Shown: piece after piece, positions 9,562 to 18,127 of the stretch | How positions within the stretch are numbered: position 1 is the stretch's first letter | Layout of the letters: the number at the start of each line of letters is the position of its first letter | NCBI GenBank assembly: GCA_964371055.1 | Contig: CAYJLF010000015.1 | Location: 1-64,000 of the forward strand | Reading direction: 5' to 3' | DNA from: CAYJLF01 sp964371055 | GTDB taxonomy: Bacteria > Eisenbacteria > RBG-16-71-46 > CAIMUX01 | Length of the DNA: 64,000 nt | Notes under the pieces: generated by a model | What the model was told of the DNA's origin: nothing | What the model saw: only the letters and a program-made list of their open reading frames with translations | Databases searched by the model: none | Program-made: the position numbers and the translations under genes

Positions 9562-10476
9562 CTAGCTCAGATAGTCGAGCAGGCCCTGGTTCAGAATCCT
9601 CGAGCCGGCGTTCAGGGCCGCTTGCAGCGCCGTCTGCTCCTGCTGGAACTCCACCAGCGCCCGCGCCATGTCCACATCCTCCGCCCGGGCCCGGCCCGCC
9701 TCGTACTGCACCCGGTCGAGCTGGACCCGCTCGAGGAGCGCGTCGGCCCGGCCCATCAATGCGCCGACCGAGGCGGTCGCCCGCAGCACCGTATCGAGGA
9801 ATCCATCCAGCGGATCGCTCATGGCCCGGATCGCGTCTCCGTCGTTCGCCTCGAGCGCGTCCCGGAGCCCGATCAGGGTCCGAAACGCCGAGGCGTCCTC
9901 CCCGAAGAGATCGGCGCGATCGACATTGATGGTGAGCAGAACGTCGGCTCCGAGCTGTCGCACCCGGTCGCCGCTCGCTCCCGAGCGCCGGTACGCGACC
10001 TGGGTGATGCGCCCCTCGGCGTCGCGCTCGACCGTCAGCGGGGCCTCCAGGGTGTTGGTGCCGCCGAAGCTGTAGGTCCCGGCGAAGCGATCGTTGCCGA
10101 GCGAAACGTAGAGCTCGATCAGCTGGTTCACCTGCGTGGCGATCGCGTGCCGCCCGTCCGCCCCGGTCGCATCGCTCGCGGCGGTCGTCTGCAGCTCGCG
10201 GGTCTCGTGAATCAGGTCGGCCAGGTTGCTCAAGAGCCCCTCGGAATTGTTCAAATGGGTAATCGCGCTCTGGATGTTGCGCTCGAACTGGTCGTTCGCG
10301 CGCGTCTGTTCCCGGAACCACATGGAGAGGTGAGCCCCTACCGGGTCGTCGGACGGGGTGCGCACGGACCGGCCGTCACTCAGGCTCATCTGCAGCTTCA
10401 AGAGCTTCTGACTCCGGAGCCCGATGGAGGCGGCGATCGAATCGTGCAGCGTCTTGGTCGAGATGCGCTCGGTCAT
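9562..10476 (-). CDS. flgL: Hook-filament junction protein FlgL (HAP3)
   Basis: A 304-residue flagellin-related junction protein. The N-terminal D0/D1 helices include LLKLQMSLSDGRSVRTPSDD P and SAITHLNNSEGLLSNLADLI. The C-terminal helix is DVDMARALVEFQQEQTALQA and ends in ILNQGLLDYLS. It forms the second ring between the hook and the filament. ATG 10476 has GGAGGGG upstream; it starts 14 bases after flgK. Length is typical. Confidence 0.92.
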   Translation of the reverse strand: MTERISTKTLHDSIAASIGLRSQKLLKLQMSLSDGRSVRTPSDDPVGAHLSMWFREQTRANDQFERNIQSAITHLNNSEGLLSNLADLIHETRELQTTAASDATGADGRHAIATQVNQLIELYVSLGNDRFAGTYSFGGTNTLEAPLTVERDAEGRITQVAYRRSGASGDRVRQLGADVLLTINVDRADLFGEDASAFRTLIGLRDALEANDGDAIRAMSDPLDGFLDTVLRATASVGALMGRADALLERVQLDRVQYEAGRARAEDVDMARALVEFQQEQTALQAALNAGSRILNQGLLDYLS

Positions 10477-10490
10477 CGGTCCGCCCCTCC

Positions 10491-11846
10491 CTACATCGAC
10501 AGCAGCGTGTCGAGCATGTCGCTCACCACGCTGAAGACCCGCGCCGAGGCCTCATACGCCTTCTGCACCGTGATCATCCGCGTCAGTTCCTCGTCCAGGT
10601 TCACGCCGACGATCGACTGCCGCTCCGCTTCGAGCGTCTGGACGGCATTGTCCTGGCTCTCGCTGAGGAACTGCGCCTGCTGGCCGAGTGAACCGAGTCC
10701 CGCCACCGTGCTCCGGAAGAAGTCGGAGACGGTGGCCGTCCCGCGGCTCATGATCCGGTCATCGCGCAGAGCGGCCATCGCGAGGGCGATGTCGTTGTCG
10801 CCCGGGTCCCCGGTCGTGCCGGCGTTCACCTGCGACGGATCGCGGGCGATCTCCGGCAGGAGCTCGATCGTCGCCGCGCGCGCGCCGCGAAAGAAGGGAA
10901 GGTGGGACGGCCCCGCCTCGTGCGTCCGGTTGACCGTCTCGATCAGCGCGCCCGTCAATTCGTCGATCGTGCCGAGAAACTCCGGCAGCACCTGGTCGCG
11001 CGCCTCGAGCACTCCCGCCAACCGGCCGCTCAAAAAGCTCGGCGAGGTCTTGTCCTCGGCGAAGATGAGGCGGACCCGGACCCGCCCGTCGTCGTTGTAC
11101 CGCATGGTGGCCAGCGGCACGATCGAGTTCCCCTCGACCACCGTCCGCCCGCCCATCCGGACCACGATCGTCCCGTCGGACCGCACCAGGTTCGTCGCTC
11201 CCCCCTCGCGGGCCAGCTCGTCGAGGATCAGGTCGCGGCGGTCGCGCAGGTTCGATTCGACGCCCCCTCCGACTTCCGACCGGCGGATCTGCGCGTTCAG
11301 GTTGCCGACCTCCTGGAAGAGCGAGTTCAGGTGCGTCACCCGCTGCTCGAGGTCGACATCGGTGGCGTCGATGATCTGCCGGATCCGTGAATCGACCTGG
11401 CGTATCCCCTCGGTCAGGGCGACGCCGCTCTGCACCACGACCGCGCGCGCGGCCGCGTCCTCCGGCTGGTTGCTCAAGTCGAGCCACGAGTTCCAGAATT
11501 TGTCCAGGAGGCTGGAGAGGCCGACGTCGGAGGGTTCGTTGAGGACGCTCTCGACCCGGGAGAGAAGTTCCGAGCGCGCCTCCCACTTCCCCGCCAGACC
11601 CATCTCGTCCCGGATCAGCGTGTCGAGGAAGATGTCCCGCACCCGGGTCACGCCCTGCATGCTGACGCCGGTTCCGAGCAGTCCCTCCGGCGTCCGTTCG
11701 GTCGGGGAGGGCACGAGCTGCGCGATCTGGCGCGAGTAACCGGCGGTCGCGACGTTGGCGACGTTGTTACCGGTGACGTTCAGCGCCGACTGGTGGGCCA
11801 GCATGGCCCGGCGCGCGATCTCGAGTCCCTGCACCAATCCCGGCAT
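10491..11846 (-). CDS. flgK: Hook-associated protein FlgK (HAP1)
   Basis: A 451-residue junction protein. It begins with the FlgK/rod-hook motif (GLEIARRAMLAHQSALNVTG, then NNVANVATAGYSRQ) and ends with the conserved helix in which VQKAYEASARVFSVVSDMLD is recognisable. It forms the first ring on the hook tip. Start ATG 11846 is chosen because the conserved motif begins at residue 8; upstream in-frame sequence is the GA-rich repeat and the flgN region read out of frame. Length is short to normal for the family. Confidence 0.94.
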   Translation of the reverse strand: MPGLVQGLEIARRAMLAHQSALNVTGNNVANVATAGYSRQIAQLVPSPTERTPEGLLGTGVSMQGVTRVRDIFLDTLIRDEMGLAGKWEARSELLSRVESVLNEPSDVGLSSLLDKFWNSWLDLSNQPEDAAARAVVVQSGVALTEGIRQVDSRIRQIIDATDVDLEQRVTHLNSLFQEVGNLNAQIRRSEVGGGVESNLRDRRDLILDELAREGGATNLVRSDGTIVVRMGGRTVVEGNSIVPLATMRYNDDGRVRVRLIFAEDKTSPSFLSGRLAGVLEARDQVLPEFLGTIDELTGALIETVNRTHEAGPSHLPFFRGARAATIELLPEIARDPSQVNAGTTGDPGDNDIALAMAALRDDRIMSRGTATVSDFFRSTVAGLGSLGQQAQFLSESQDNAVQTLEAERQSIVGVNLDEELTRMITVQKAYEASARVFSVVSDMLDTLLSM

Positions 11847-11854
11847 GAGATCGT

Positions 11855-11900
11855 CCCCTCTCTCCCCTCTCTCCCCTCTCTCCCCTTCCCTCTCTCCCCT
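11855..11900. repeat. 9-bp GA-rich tandem repeat before flgK
   Basis: Minus-strand AGAGAGGGG is repeated three times in tandem (11855-11881), followed by a degenerate continuation to about 11900. Each unit contains an AGGGGAG-like anti-16S core, so the tract offers several Shine-Dalgarno-like sites 10-50 bases before the flgK ATG. Confidence 0.7.
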
Positions 11901-11953
11901 CGTCCTCTTCCCGGCCCGCTCGCCTCCGCCGGTCCGGTCGCCGGCGGGAGTGG

Positions 11954-12439
11954 TCAGACAGAGTGATCCAGCAGCGACGGGGCCCGGCGCGGGCGGCTCT
12001 CGGCACCCGGCGCCCGGTAGGTCGCGTCGGTTCCGACCGCGAACCGCACCAGGATCTCGAGCTGGGCGCGCGTCCATTCCCCGGCGCGCTGCGCCACGTA
12101 GGCAGCGCGGGCCGTGACCCGCTCGATCTCGCGGCGGACCTCCCTCGCCTCGCGGGCGAGAGTGCGGAAGCGTTCCGCTTCCGCCGCCGGACGCTCCGCC
12201 GCCCAGCTCTCCAGAGTTCCGACCGACGGGAAGTAGCGACGACGCTCGAGCGTGCAGCGAGCTGCCGCGGAGGCGGCGTCTTCCTGCGCCCTCACCAAAC
12301 AGAGCGTTTCGTCGCCCGGCGCCGCCCGACGCATCGCATTCTCGACCGCAAGTTGGGCGGATAGCAGGCGTCGAGCCGCCTCGAGTTCCCTCTCGAGCGC
12401 GGCTAAGGCATCCGACGGGGCCATCCCTGGCTGCACCAT
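11954..12439 (-). CDS. flgN: FlgN-like chaperone for FlgK/FlgL
   Basis: A 161-residue, mostly helical protein (LAALERELEAARRLLSAQLA; REAREVRREIERVTARAAYV) with the size and coiled-coil layout of FlgN, the export chaperone of hook-filament junction proteins. Family motifs are weak, as is usual for FlgN. The call rests on position: it directly precedes flgK and flgL. ATG 12439 has AGGAGG at good spacing. The C-terminus is Arg/Pro-rich. Confidence 0.7.
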   Translation of the reverse strand: MVQPGMAPSDALAALERELEAARRLLSAQLAVENAMRRAAPGDETLCLVRAQEDAASAAARCTLERRRYFPSVGTLESWAAERPAAEAERFRTLAREAREVRREIERVTARAAYVAQRAGEWTRAQLEILVRFAVGTDATYRAPGAESRPRRAPSLLDHSV

Positions 12440-12460
12440 GCGCGATCCTCCTCAAGGCGG

Positions 12461-12488
12461 ATATCGACGCCCGGAGAGGGGACCTTGA
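12461..12488 (-). promoter_or_regulatory. Possible sigma-28 promoter before flgN-flgK-flgL
   Basis: Minus-strand TCAAGGTC (12488-12481), a 12-base spacer and GTCGATAT (12468-12461). The second box matches GCCGATAA at 6 of 8, the first at 5 of 8. Spacing is one base longer than ideal. The site lies just before the flgN ATG. Confidence 0.3.
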
Positions 12489-12541
12489 GTCTGGCGTGAG
12501 GTTCCGGATCGGCGCGGCGGGCGCAGTTCTTCAGCCCGGTG

Positions 12542-13486
12542 TTAAGCGCCGTCCGGCCGGACCTGATCGAGACGGGCCTTCTCGGCCATCACTTTCTGCA
12601 CATACGCGCGCGTCTCACGGAAAGGGGGGATCCCCCCGTGCCGTTCCACCGCTCCCGGGCCGGCGTTGTAGGCAGCCAGCGCGTGATCGACCCGCCCGAA
12701 CCGTCCGATCTGCCGGGCGAGATAGCGCGCGCCGCCGACCAGGTTCTGCCACGGGTCGGCCGGATCCTTGACGCCCAATTCCTTCGCGGTCTCGGGCATG
12801 AGCTGCATCAGTCCGACCGCGCCGCGCGGCGAGACCGCATCGACCCGCCGGCTCGACTCGACCGCCATCACGGCACGCACGAGGTTGACCGGAACCGAAG
12901 TCAACCGCGCGGCCTTCTCCGCCAACGCATCGACGCCGGTCAGCCGGGACGGATCCCCGGTCCCCGCCCCCGACAACGCAGGCGATCGAGCCCCGGGGGA
13001 TGGGACCGCCAGGGCCGACGCTTCAGCCGCCTGCGGCGCCAACGCCGGCAGCTCTCCCGTCTCCGACGCGAGGAGCGGACCCGGCTCTCCGTTCCGTGCG
13101 GCGGCGACGGCCGCTCGCGGCATGGCCGACGGCGGCATCGACAGGCCGGGCGTCGCCGCCGAGGACAACCCGGGCAGGGACGGCATGGGCCACGAACCGG
13201 CGAGATGACGGGCCAGCGCCTCGCTCCAGAAGAAGCTGTAGACGTCGTTCCCGGAGGAAAGGCCGAGACCCGACTCACCTCCGGCGGAGTCCTGGCCGAT
13301 CGCGTCGGTCAGCGGCCGGAGCAGTTCGCGCAGGAGCAGCGACTGGAAGTCGCGGACCGCGCGCGCGGTTTTGGGGTCGACGGGGGGCGAGCTTCCCTCG
13401 CCGCCCGACGCCGCGATCCCCTGGTTGCCGCCGGCGAGAAGCGCTCGCGGACGCGCGCCCCCGGGAGGAATGGCGATCGAACTCAC
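12542..13486 (-). CDS. flgJ: FlgJ-like rod-binding protein fused to a GH23 lytic transglycosylase
   Basis: A 314-residue protein with two modules. Residues 38-97 match the FlgJ rod-binding domain (ARAVRDFQSLLLRELLRPLT, then SGNDVYSFFWSEALARHLA). Residues about 185-310 are a soluble-lytic-transglycosylase domain with catalytic Glu about 210 (AVMAVESS), GAVGLMQLMPETAKELGV, and AAYNAGPGAVERHGGIPPF. An Ala/Pro-rich linker joins them. It would open peptidoglycan for rod assembly in the periplasm. The classical enteric FlgJ instead carries a GH73 domain. GTG 13486 overlaps the flgI stop by four bases. No Sec signal is visible, in line with export by the flagellar apparatus. Confidence 0.9.
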   Translation of the reverse strand: MSSIAIPPGGARPRALLAGGNQGIAASGGEGSSPPVDPKTARAVRDFQSLLLRELLRPLTDAIGQDSAGGESGLGLSSGNDVYSFFWSEALARHLAGSWPMPSLPGLSSAATPGLSMPPSAMPRAAVAAARNGEPGPLLASETGELPALAPQAAEASALAVPSPGARSPALSGAGTGDPSRLTGVDALAEKAARLTSVPVNLVRAVMAVESSRRVDAVSPRGAVGLMQLMPETAKELGVKDPADPWQNLVGGARYLARQIGRFGRVDHALAAYNAGPGAVERHGGIPPFRETRAYVQKVMAEKARLDQVRPDGA

Positions 13487-14682
13487 AGCACCACCAGCTC
13501 CGCCGGAAGCGCTCCCGCCTCCCGCAGCGCCTGGAAGATCGCGATGACATCGCGCGGCGTGACCCCGAGCGTGTTGAGGGCGTTGGCCAGTTCCTCCAGC
13601 GAGGAGGTTCCGTTCGACGCGAGGAAGGCGCCCGCGGCGTCGCTCACCTCGATCGAGGATTGCGGCACCACGGTCGTCGACGCGCCCGGGGGAGAGAAGG
13701 GACCCGGCTGGTAGACATCGAGCTGGTTCGAGATGCGGATCGAGAGGCTGCCGTGCGCGATCGCGACGGGCAGGAGGCGCACGTCGCCGCCGGCCACGAT
13801 CGTGCCGGTCCGCTCGTTGATGACGACCCGCGCGGGAGCGCCGGGCTGGACGTCGATCTCGCCGATCATCGCCATCAATCCGACAGGGGACGCCAGCGTG
13901 TCGCCGAGCGCGACCCGGACCGTGCCGGCATCGACCGCCATGGTCGGCCGACCGGTCACCGAAGCCACCGCCCGGGAGATCCGCTCCGCCGTCGTGAAGT
14001 CGGGCCGATCCAGAAGGAGGGTCATCATTCCGTCGCGGGGGAGTTCCCAACCGATCTCCCGTTCCACGATCGCCCCACCCGGAACGCGCGCCACCGTGAC
14101 CTGGTTCTGGCTGACCCGCGATCCTCCGGGGCTGTCGGCCTGGTACCCGCCGACCAGGAGCGGCCCCTGCCCCACGGCGTAGACGGCGCCATCGGCGGCC
14201 GTCAGCGCGGTCTGCACCAGCACGCCTCCGCGCAGGCTGGAAGCATCGCCGATGGAGGAGACCGTGACATCGAGGCGGCTGCCCGGCCGCGCGAAAGGAG
14301 GGAGCGTCGCCGTGACCATGACCGCGGCGACGTTTTTGATCTGCATCTCTTCCGGACGGAGCGTGACGCCGACGCTCTCCAACAGGTTGCTCATCGTCCG
14401 GAGCGTGAACCCGGTCGTGCGCTTGTCCCCGGTTCCGTCGAGTCCCACGACCAGGCCATAGCCGACCAGCTGGTTCTCGCGCACCCCCTGGAAGCGGGCC
14501 AGATCGCGCACCCGCGCCGCCTCCGACACGATCGGCGCCAGCCCGCAACCGGCCAGGGCGACCAGGCCGCAGACGATTCGGAATCGACGATGCGCCGCCG
14601 CGCCGCCGCTCGTCAGCGCCATCGTGCGCCCTCGGGAGGTGACGCGCGCCGCGCTCGCATCCTTCATGTCAGAACTCGACAT
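13483..14682 (-). CDS. flgI: Flagellar P-ring protein FlgI
   Basis: A 399-residue periplasmic protein with a long signal region (hydrophobic core FRIVCGLVALAGCGLAPIV, cleavage probably after SEA). It has characteristic blocks ARVRDLARFQGVRENQLVGY, GLVVGLDGTGDK and RISNQLDVYQPGPF, and ends with a NALNTLGVTPRDVIAIFQAL helix. FlgI polymerises into the P ring around the rod. ATG 14682 follows GAGGTGG and lies 12 bases after flgH. A later ATG (14622) would shorten the signal region. Confidence 0.95.
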   Translation of the reverse strand: MSSSDMKDASAARVTSRGRTMALTSGGAAAHRRFRIVCGLVALAGCGLAPIVSEAARVRDLARFQGVRENQLVGYGLVVGLDGTGDKRTTGFTLRTMSNLLESVGVTLRPEEMQIKNVAAVMVTATLPPFARPGSRLDVTVSSIGDASSLRGGVLVQTALTAADGAVYAVGQGPLLVGGYQADSPGGSRVSQNQVTVARVPGGAIVEREIGWELPRDGMMTLLLDRPDFTTAERISRAVASVTGRPTMAVDAGTVRVALGDTLASPVGLMAMIGEIDVQPGAPARVVINERTGTIVAGGDVRLLPVAIAHGSLSIRISNQLDVYQPGPFSPPGASTTVVPQSSIEVSDAAGAFLASNGTSSLEELANALNTLGVTPRDVIAIFQALREAGALPAELVVL

Positions 14683-14694
14683 CGATCCACCTCG

Positions 14695-15342
14695 CTAGAA
14701 GATCCAGGAGAGGAGCCGGCTGAAGAGGCTGCGCCGCCCCGCGCCGTGCACCGGTCCCTTGCCCTGGTAGGAGATCCGCGCCTCCGCCAGATAGAGCGAG
14801 AGGAGAGTGTTGTCGGCCGCGACATCCTCCGGACGCACGACGCCGTGCAACGTGATCTGATCCTCGTCGCCGTTGATGCTGATGAGGCGGCTCCCCTCGA
14901 CGACCAGGTGGCCGTTGGGCCGGATCTCCGTCACCTGGACCGAGATCTTGGTGCTGAGCTGCCCCTGCACGACCGATTGCCCGCTTCCGTCGTGCTCGTT
15001 CTTGACCTGGGACTCGGCGCCGAAACTGGGGAGAAAATCGAGGGCGCCGATCCCGTACATCCCGTCCGCACCGAACTTGCTTTCTTTTTTTGTCTTGAGG
15101 GCCGCGCGGTTGCTCCCCGCCGAGGATTCGGTCACCAGCACCGTGATGATGTCGCCGACGTGACGCGCCTTGCGATTGCTGTACCGATTTCCGCGCTCCT
15201 CGTCCCAGAGCGAAGGTCCCGCTTGCGCCCAGGCCGTCGCGGCGGTCGCCAGGAGGCAAGCCAGGATCACGCCTTGGATCGCGCGTCCGGCGCCGCCGGT
15301 CCGTGCATCCCGGGGGGCTCCCTTTTGGATCCTCGAACTCAT
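14695..15342 (-). CDS. flgH: Flagellar L-ring protein FlgH
   Basis: A 215-residue outer-membrane ring protein. It has SLWDEERGNRYSNRKARHVG, DIITVLVTESS, VQVTEIRPNGHLVVEGSRLI and GVVRPEDVAADNTLLS, all typical of FlgH. The signal region contains ILAC, which fits a lipobox, but the hydrophobic stretch continues beyond it to WAQA, so ordinary signal-peptidase cleavage may apply. An L ring implies a Gram-negative envelope. It overlaps the flgA stop by four bases. Confidence 0.93.
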   Translation of the reverse strand: MSSRIQKGAPRDARTGGAGRAIQGVILACLLATAATAWAQAGPSLWDEERGNRYSNRKARHVGDIITVLVTESSAGSNRAALKTKKESKFGADGMYGIGALDFLPSFGAESQVKNEHDGSGQSVVQGQLSTKISVQVTEIRPNGHLVVEGSRLISINGDEDQITLHGVVRPEDVAADNTLLSLYLAEARISYQGKGPVHGAGRRSLFSRLLSWIF

Positions 15343-16181
15343 GGCTCCCCCCTCTCCAGCGACACCGTGACCTCCGACGGTCCGCTCACGACCCCATGGC
15401 AGTCACGCCGGCCACCCTCGAGCCGCACCTCCACGACCTCACCCAGGCGCGCGTTCGTCCGCGATGTGCCGCGCCCTTCCAGGCGGAGCGCGCCGGTCAG
15501 GCAGACCAGGCGGACCTCCGCGCCGGCGCGCACCAGCGGCGCCACCTGCAATCGATCGAGGCTGATCGCTTTCCCCCGAGGGAGGCTCTGCCCGGTCCAG
15601 GCGCCGAGCGGCGTTCTTTCCGTCGTCGATAGGACCGACGGGGCGAACCAACCGCGCATCGAGTCGACGTCGGCCGGCGCGATCACGCTGCCGGCGCGCA
15701 CGGACCGCGTCGTGATCCAGGTCAGGCCGGCGCACAGGACATCACCGGCCACCATCACCTCGCGTCCGCGACCGTTCCGCCAGACCCGCACGCGGGCCGA
15801 CGGATGATCGCGGTCGCGCGCCGGATCCGCGCTCAGCGTCGCCGAGAGCGAATCCGCCCCGGCCGCCTCCGTCCGCAGGGCGTCGTTCAGCCGCCAGGTC
15901 ACGCGAAGACTCTCGCACCCGCCCGCCTCACGCAGCGGCGCGACCAGACCCTCGCGCGCGCGCGACGGCGCCGCCGCCGGCGGCGGCGCCGCCGGAAGAG
16001 AAGAGGCCGACGTCGCCGACAGGAGGAGGGCCAGGCCGGCGAGCAGGCCGGCCACGACCCGGTGGAGAGAATTCGAGGAGAGCGACGGCGGATTCCCTTC
16101 CGGGGATAAACCGCCCGAAGTCCGTTCCCCCGGCGCGGCCGGTGCCAGACTCCGTTCGGACAGACTCATCATCCCTGACAT
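15339..16181 (-). CDS. flgA: P-ring assembly chaperone FlgA
   Basis: A 280-residue secreted protein with a hydrophobic signal segment (VVAGLLAGLALLLSATSA) after an unusually long N-terminal region. An SAF-type C-terminal part has SVRAGSVIAPADVDS, GQSLPRGKAISLDRLQVAP and VRAGAEVRLVCLTGALRLEG, the FlgA pattern. FlgA escorts FlgI subunits in the periplasm. The start is uncertain: ATG 16181 is proposed with GAGAG upstream, but an in-frame start at 16226 or the ATGs at 16172-16169 are possible. Confidence 0.88.
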   Translation of the reverse strand: MSGMMSLSERSLAPAAPGERTSGGLSPEGNPPSLSSNSLHRVVAGLLAGLALLLSATSASSLPAAPPPAAAPSRAREGLVAPLREAGGCESLRVTWRLNDALRTEAAGADSLSATLSADPARDRDHPSARVRVWRNGRGREVMVAGDVLCAGLTWITTRSVRAGSVIAPADVDSMRGWFAPSVLSTTERTPLGAWTGQSLPRGKAISLDRLQVAPLVRAGAEVRLVCLTGALRLEGRGTSRTNARLGEVVEVRLEGGRRDCHGVVSGPSEVTVSLERGEP

Positions 16182-16249
16182 CCGTCGCTCTCCCGAAACT
16201 CCATGCGCCTCGACGTTCCGCCTCAACGTTCCGCTTCACCGGCCGGCGA

Positions 16250-17041
16250 TCAGGCCGGGCGGATGTTGACGGCGGTGCCCATCATGTCTTCCGCGGTCCG
16301 GATCGCCTTCGAGTTCATCTCGAAGGCGCGCTGGGCCACGATCAAGTTGACCATCTCCTCGACCACCTGGACATTGGACCGCTCGATCGCTCCCTGGAGG
16401 ACCGAACCGAACCCCAGTTCGCCGGGAGTGCCGATCTGCGCGTCACCCGACGCCGCGCTCGCCCGGTAGACGTTCCCTCCTTCGGCCAGGAGTCCGGCCG
16501 GATTCGCGAAGCGCGCGATCAAAAGCTGGCCCACCTCCGCCTGCGAGGCCTGGCCGGCCTGCTCCACCAGCACACGTCCGTCGGCCGTGATCGCGACCGA
16601 GGTGGCATCAGCGGGGAGGGCGATCTCCGGCTGCATCACCATGCCGCTGGCGGTCACCAGCCGGCGATCCGCGTCGACGCGCAGCGAACCGTCGCGCGTG
16701 TACCCTTCCGTGCCGTCTCCGCGCTGGATGACGAAGAACCCTTCACCCTGGATCACGAGGTCGAGGGGATTGCCGGTCGTTTCGGTGTCGCCCTGCGAGA
16801 AATTGCGCGCGGTATCGATGACCCGGCTGCCGTGACCGACCTGGAGCGGAACCGGCCGGCCGGGCTGATCGCCCTCGCTCGCCGTGGGAGGCACCAGGGT
16901 CTGGTAGAGCACGTCCTCGAATCCGGCGCGCGCTCGTTTGAACCCGGTGGTGTTCACGTTGGCGAGGTTGTGCGCGATCGTGTCGAGGTTGATCTGCTGC
17001 GCCCGCATCCCGGACGCGGCGGTGTGCATCGCTCGAAGCAT
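16250..17041 (-). CDS. flgG: Distal rod protein FlgG
   Basis: A 263-residue axial protein. It starts with the rod signature (LRAMHTAASGMRAQQINLDT, IAHNLANVNTTGFKRARAGF), holds the core GNPLDLVIQGEGFFVIQ, and ends with EEMVNLIVAQRAFEMNSKAI plus the RTAEDMMG helix. ATG 17041 is preferred over the GTG directly upstream because AAGGAG lies at good spacing. FlgG builds the distal rod and normally sits next to flgF, as here. Confidence 0.95.
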   Translation of the reverse strand: MLRAMHTAASGMRAQQINLDTIAHNLANVNTTGFKRARAGFEDVLYQTLVPPTASEGDQPGRPVPLQVGHGSRVIDTARNFSQGDTETTGNPLDLVIQGEGFFVIQRGDGTEGYTRDGSLRVDADRRLVTASGMVMQPEIALPADATSVAITADGRVLVEQAGQASQAEVGQLLIARFANPAGLLAEGGNVYRASAASGDAQIGTPGELGFGSVLQGAIERSNVQVVEEMVNLIVAQRAFEMNSKAIRTAEDMMGTAVNIRPA

Positions 17042-17061
17042 CACGGACTCCTTCCGTGCGA

Positions 17062-17811
17062 CTACTGTCCTGCGGCCCAGTTGATGAGGCGGCCCACGGT
17101 GGCGTCCTGAGCGAGGATCGAGCGCTGGTTGGCCTCGAACTCGCGCATCAGGACCATCATCTCGACCATGGCCTGCACCGGATCGACGTTCGATCGCTCG
17201 AGCGTGCCCTGCAGCACGCGGCTCTCGGTGTCGGTCTCGCCCGGCGTGTCCGAGCTCAGGAGCCCGGCTCCGGCGTGGCGCAGTCCGCTCGCATCGTTCA
17301 GCGTGACCAGGCGCACCCGTCCGGCCGGTTGCCCATCGAAGGAGATCCCGCCGTCCGGCGTCACGGCGAGGCTGGCCCCCGCCGGCACCGTCAGGACACC
17401 ACCCTCGGTCAGCAGCGGATATCCGCTCTGGTGGAGCAACGTGCCGTCCGCACCGACGCGCAGCGAGCCGCCGCGCGTATAGAGCTCCCCTTCCGGCCCC
17501 TGTACGGCGAGATAACCGCGCCCCTGCACCGCCAGGTCGAGGCCGTTGCCGGTCGACTCGAGCGGTCCGGGGGTCGGATCGACCTCTCCCATGATCTGGG
17601 GAGCGGCGCCAAGTCCGCTTTCGATCCTGGTCAGTGCGTCCGCGCCGTTACCGCCGGTGATATCCCCGGCATCCGCCAGCATCCGGCGGAACGCGATCCG
17701 GTCCTGCCGGAACCCGTCGGTGGCCGCGTTGGCCAGGTTGTTCGCCAGGATCTCCTGGGCTCGCATCCGCGGGGAAAGCGCGCCCGCCGAGATCCAGAGT
17801 CCACGCATCAT
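17062..17811 (-). CDS. flgF: Proximal rod protein FlgF
   Basis: A 249-residue rod protein with the N-terminal motif ILANNLANAATDGFRQDRIA, the core GNGLDLAVQGRGYLAVQGPE and the C-terminal helix VQAMVEMMVLMREFEANQRS. ATG 17811 follows GGGGGAGG. A near-consensus sigma-54 promoter lies 25-40 bases upstream, making this the first gene of the flagellar transcript. Confidence 0.93.
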   Translation of the reverse strand: MMRGLWISAGALSPRMRAQEILANNLANAATDGFRQDRIAFRRMLADAGDITGGNGADALTRIESGLGAAPQIMGEVDPTPGPLESTGNGLDLAVQGRGYLAVQGPEGELYTRGGSLRVGADGTLLHQSGYPLLTEGGVLTVPAGASLAVTPDGGISFDGQPAGRVRLVTLNDASGLRHAGAGLLSSDTPGETDTESRVLQGTLERSNVDPVQAMVEMMVLMREFEANQRSILAQDATVGRLINWAAGQ

Positions 17812-17835
17812 GCCGGTTCCTCCCCCGGTCCTCCG

Positions 17836-17851
17836 TGCATCCCGCGTGCCA
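17836..17851 (-). promoter_or_regulatory. Sigma-54 promoter of the flgF operon
   Basis: Minus strand TGGCACGCGGGATGCA matches the -24/-12 consensus TGGCACG-N4-TTGCA at all positions but one (A for the first T of TTGC). The invariant GG and GC doublets are 10 bases apart. The start would be near 17825, leaving a short leader containing the flgF Shine-Dalgarno. The NtrC-type regulator at the cluster end is the obvious partner. Confidence 0.7.
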
Positions 17852-18127
17852 AGCGCGCGCGACTGCCTTCTCCACCCCGCCCTCACGGCTCCTCGATCCC
17901 GCGAAGTCGAGGATCCACCGCAACCCGCAGCGCTCTCCGCGAGCCGAAATCGACCCGCGCCCCGATCTCGAGCCGGAGTCTTCTCCTCGCGGCCGGGACG
18001 GGGGTGGGCAATCCCTGACCGGGCCCGGGCAGCTTTTTCCCACCCGAGCCGGTCGCGATCGAGGAGAATGGGGGAGAGCCGATCGACATCGTGGGCTGGT
18101 TCGCCGCGGGAAAGGAGCCACCCTGAC
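17852..18127. other. flgF-phosphatase divergent region
   Basis: Non-coding on both strands apart from shadow frames. The only other signal seen is AAAGGAG near 18110, the Shine-Dalgarno of the plus-strand phosphatase gene. No activator site for the sigma-54 promoter was recognised. Confidence 0.4.
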
